Source of the DNA: Sphagnum compactum
Lineage: Eukaryota > Bryophyta > Sphagnopsida > Sphagnales
Length of the DNA stretch: 64,000 bases
Direction: 5' to 3'
Assembly (NCBI GenBank): GCA_965153455.1
Contig: OZ234496.1
Location: 6,457,207-6,521,206 of the forward strand
Of this stretch, positions 62,021-64,000 are shown piece after piece (position 1 is the first letter of the stretch; the number at the start of each line of letters is the position of its first letter). Both the position numbers and the translations under genes were made by a program. The notes under the pieces were generated by a model. That model had not been told where the DNA came from, made no database searches, and saw only the letters and a list, made by a program, of their open reading frames with translations.

Positions 62021-63144
62021 CCAAGAGCATAGCAAGAGACCCCATGATTTGGAAGATCTCAACATGACAGATAAAACAAAACATTGAACTACTCTCCTTC
62101 ATAAATGGTTATTTCAAATTGAATTACTTTATATGTATAAATTGAAAGGAGGGTTGAACATTTTCTGTTTAATAACAAACTAAAACTTTTGGAATCAGAG
62201 TTGAGGTTTTAAATTCCTAACTTTATGTTTTATAAATTGGAGATTTGGAATAAATTGGGGGTTTGAATTTCTCATTACAATAAGTTGAAGCTATAGATTT
62301 CACAAACCTCATTTTCTTTCATGAGAGCTCATTAAATAGTTCGAAAAAATAATACTTATCTAAATTATTTCAAATGAATGATTTTGAATGATTGGAGAAT
62401 TAGAATTTTGGGTCTATAATTTTGAAAAAATAAAAAAAATGATTTTCCAATTCATAAGGTTGAAAATTTAAATAAGAAATTTATCTTAATATTTAGGATA
62501 ATCTGCATCTACATAATATATATAATGAATAGAGCCAAAAAAGTACTAAAGTTGAAGGTGAATATAATTTAAGGTATTTTGTGTCTTTTTGCTCTTAAAC
62601 CAACAAGAATATCTCAAATTCATCAACCTCTCAAGTGTTGAATATTAAAATTACATAGTTTTAATGGAACTACTTCAGTTCCTGCACACGCTAAAGCCTT
62701 GGGGATTCCAGGTTTATTTGAATTGAACTAGTTGAATAAGAAATTCCTGAAATTCTAATGGTTGAGATGTAAACGTGAACGTGGACACATGTGTGAAAAT
62801 GACAACAGAGATTACAAAATAAAACAGAAAAAAAGAAGAGGAAAACCAACGTGAGGCTCATTGAAAAAACACTTGTGTGAACAAAATAAGACGTCCAAAT
62901 AGAGCCCACCTTCTAAAAGAAAAGGCAATACCTACACCATGGGAAGAAGCTTCTTTCTCAACAAAAGGCTCTCTACTGGAGTGCATGCATTAAATGATAG
63001 GGAAGGGTTGATCTAAACTTTGCTTGAAGGATTTGATCAAGCTTTGCCTCTTCAAATGGACATATAAGTAGTTGAGATGTCAAGACTCTTGTTGCTTACC
63101 CTTTTATGAAATAATACACAATTTCTTTTTCACATAAAAGGTTA
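62021..63144. other. AT-rich intergenic DNA, no gene recognised
   Basis: Low-complexity AT-rich sequence. No RNA gene, open frame or repeat border was seen apart from the 21-bp phrase at 62,048 shared with 35,099. Confidence 0.35.
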
Positions 63145-63620
63145 TCCATAAAGTAATGCTCATTTTGGGCCTCACTCATCTTCCTTTAAAGTTTTTGATA
63201 GCCTTATCCTATATAACCTGCCTTTGTAATCCCCTCTTGCATTATGAGTCAACCTTAAGTAGACTCCTATCTAACCTTTGGATATCCCCTAACTTAAAAA
63301 GAACCCCTTTCTAACTCTTTAAGTAGGCTTTTTGTTGTCCCCCTTAGTAACCAATAACCTATGTAAGCACTTAGGTAAATACATGAAAAACACAAAAGAC
63401 AAGAGGAAACTTAAATGATCCTGAGTTCGGTTGAGGAAATTTTTGGAGTTTTTTTCCTGTGTTGATATTTTTAACCGTCCCAAATGCATTTTGATTGTCA
63501 TCCTGAGCTCCAGTGAAACCCAGGGTTTTGCTCCTGAGTTCCACTGTCTTTGCAGATAAATTTAACATTTCACAACTCAGAATTGACATGTACCACACTC
63601 TTGCATAAAACAAATATTTA
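63145..63620 (+). repeat. Dispersed repeat family D, copy 2
   Basis: Collinear with 17,440-18,250 and in the same orientation, but shorter in the TAAGTAG-phrase tract. Shared landmarks are AAAGTAATGCTCATTTTGGG, CCCTAACTTAAAAA, ACAAGAGGAAACTTAAATGA, TTTTGATTGTCATCCTGA and AAACCCAGGGTTTTGCTC. Confidence 0.7.
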
Positions 63621-64000
63621 TAGATATATATTTTGCGACAACCTTTAAACTAAAATGTCCTTCAGTCTGAAAAATGAACTAGAATTGTTGCACTTCAGTT
63701 CCAAATGAAAATTCTTTCTTTGCCATGAGATTGAAGGATTAGACAGCTATAAAGGCCAAGATGGCTTCAATTTTTAAGCTACAGTTGCTTGAGTGACCAA
63801 AAATGCCTACCTTTTCTTGAAAGGCAATACTTACAACAAGGGAAGAGTCATTAGATATTCATCGAAACCCATAATCTTTCACAATTTCAGCTGATCAGTT
63901 TTACTTACTGATGTTCTTACAGGTGGGTTTACTCAACATGGGTGACAATTAAAAGGATTTAAGTAAGAATTGGACCATCAATAATTTGCGAGGTGGATCA
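63621..64000. other. Intergenic DNA at window end, no gene recognised
   Basis: A phrase AAAGGCAATACTTACAACAAG near 63,820 resembles AAAGGCAATACCTACACCATG near 62,921, so a small duplicated piece flanks repeat D copy 2. Nothing else was seen. Confidence 0.35.

Overview
This window looks like nuclear DNA of a land plant. All recognisable genes are plant-type, split by short introns (about 100 to 450 bp) with GT/AG borders. They are an F-box/kelch protein, the nucleoporin NUP155, peptidyl-tRNA hydrolase 2 (PTH2), a plastid-type FemAB-like protein and a SAUR. Telomere-like TTTAGGG motifs and decayed Ty3/gypsy, Ty1/copia and LINE elements fit the same picture. The short introns and the many simple repeats suggest a seed-free plant (moss, liverwort or fern), but the sequence alone does not settle the species.

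Layout. 1-21 kb is AT-rich and gene-poor: a decayed Ty3/gypsy pol (541-2945), strand-switching TAGG/CCTA repeats (3.9-4.3 kb), a large TATTGGTGG-type satellite (7.1-8.75 kb), several dispersed repeats and a seven-copy minisatellite at 19.16 kb. A first gene island (21.4-25 kb) holds the F-box/kelch gene on the minus strand and its long, microsatellite-rich upstream region. 25-36 kb is again repeat territory: degenerate tandem repeats with a perfect hairpin, two copies of a MITE-like element, a Ty1/copia element with a LINE lying inside it in the opposite direction, and a 21-bp perfect foldback.

The main gene island (36.5-57.5 kb) holds NUP155 (+), PTH2 (-), the FemAB-like gene (+) and SAUR (-). 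NUP155 and PTH2 converge. PTH2 and the FemAB-like gene diverge across 2.4 kb. I could assemble complete in-frame exon chains for all of these: NUP155 has 14 exons and 1,513 aa, PTH2 has 7 exons and 198 aa, the FemAB-like gene has 12 exons and 495 aa, the F-box/kelch gene has 2 exons and 400 aa, and SAUR has one exon and 174 aa. The region 58-64 kb returns to repeats, including a second, diverged LINE on the plus strand.

The genes do not form a pathway; they are neighbouring housekeeping and signalling genes. I found no clear new multi-gene system. The most interesting observations are structural: a duplicated exon start with a decoy splice acceptor inside NUP155, telomere-like motifs repeated in leaders and introns of this island, long foldback structures, and dispersed repeat families that recur within the window. 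All homology statements rest on recognition of motifs by eye, with no database search.
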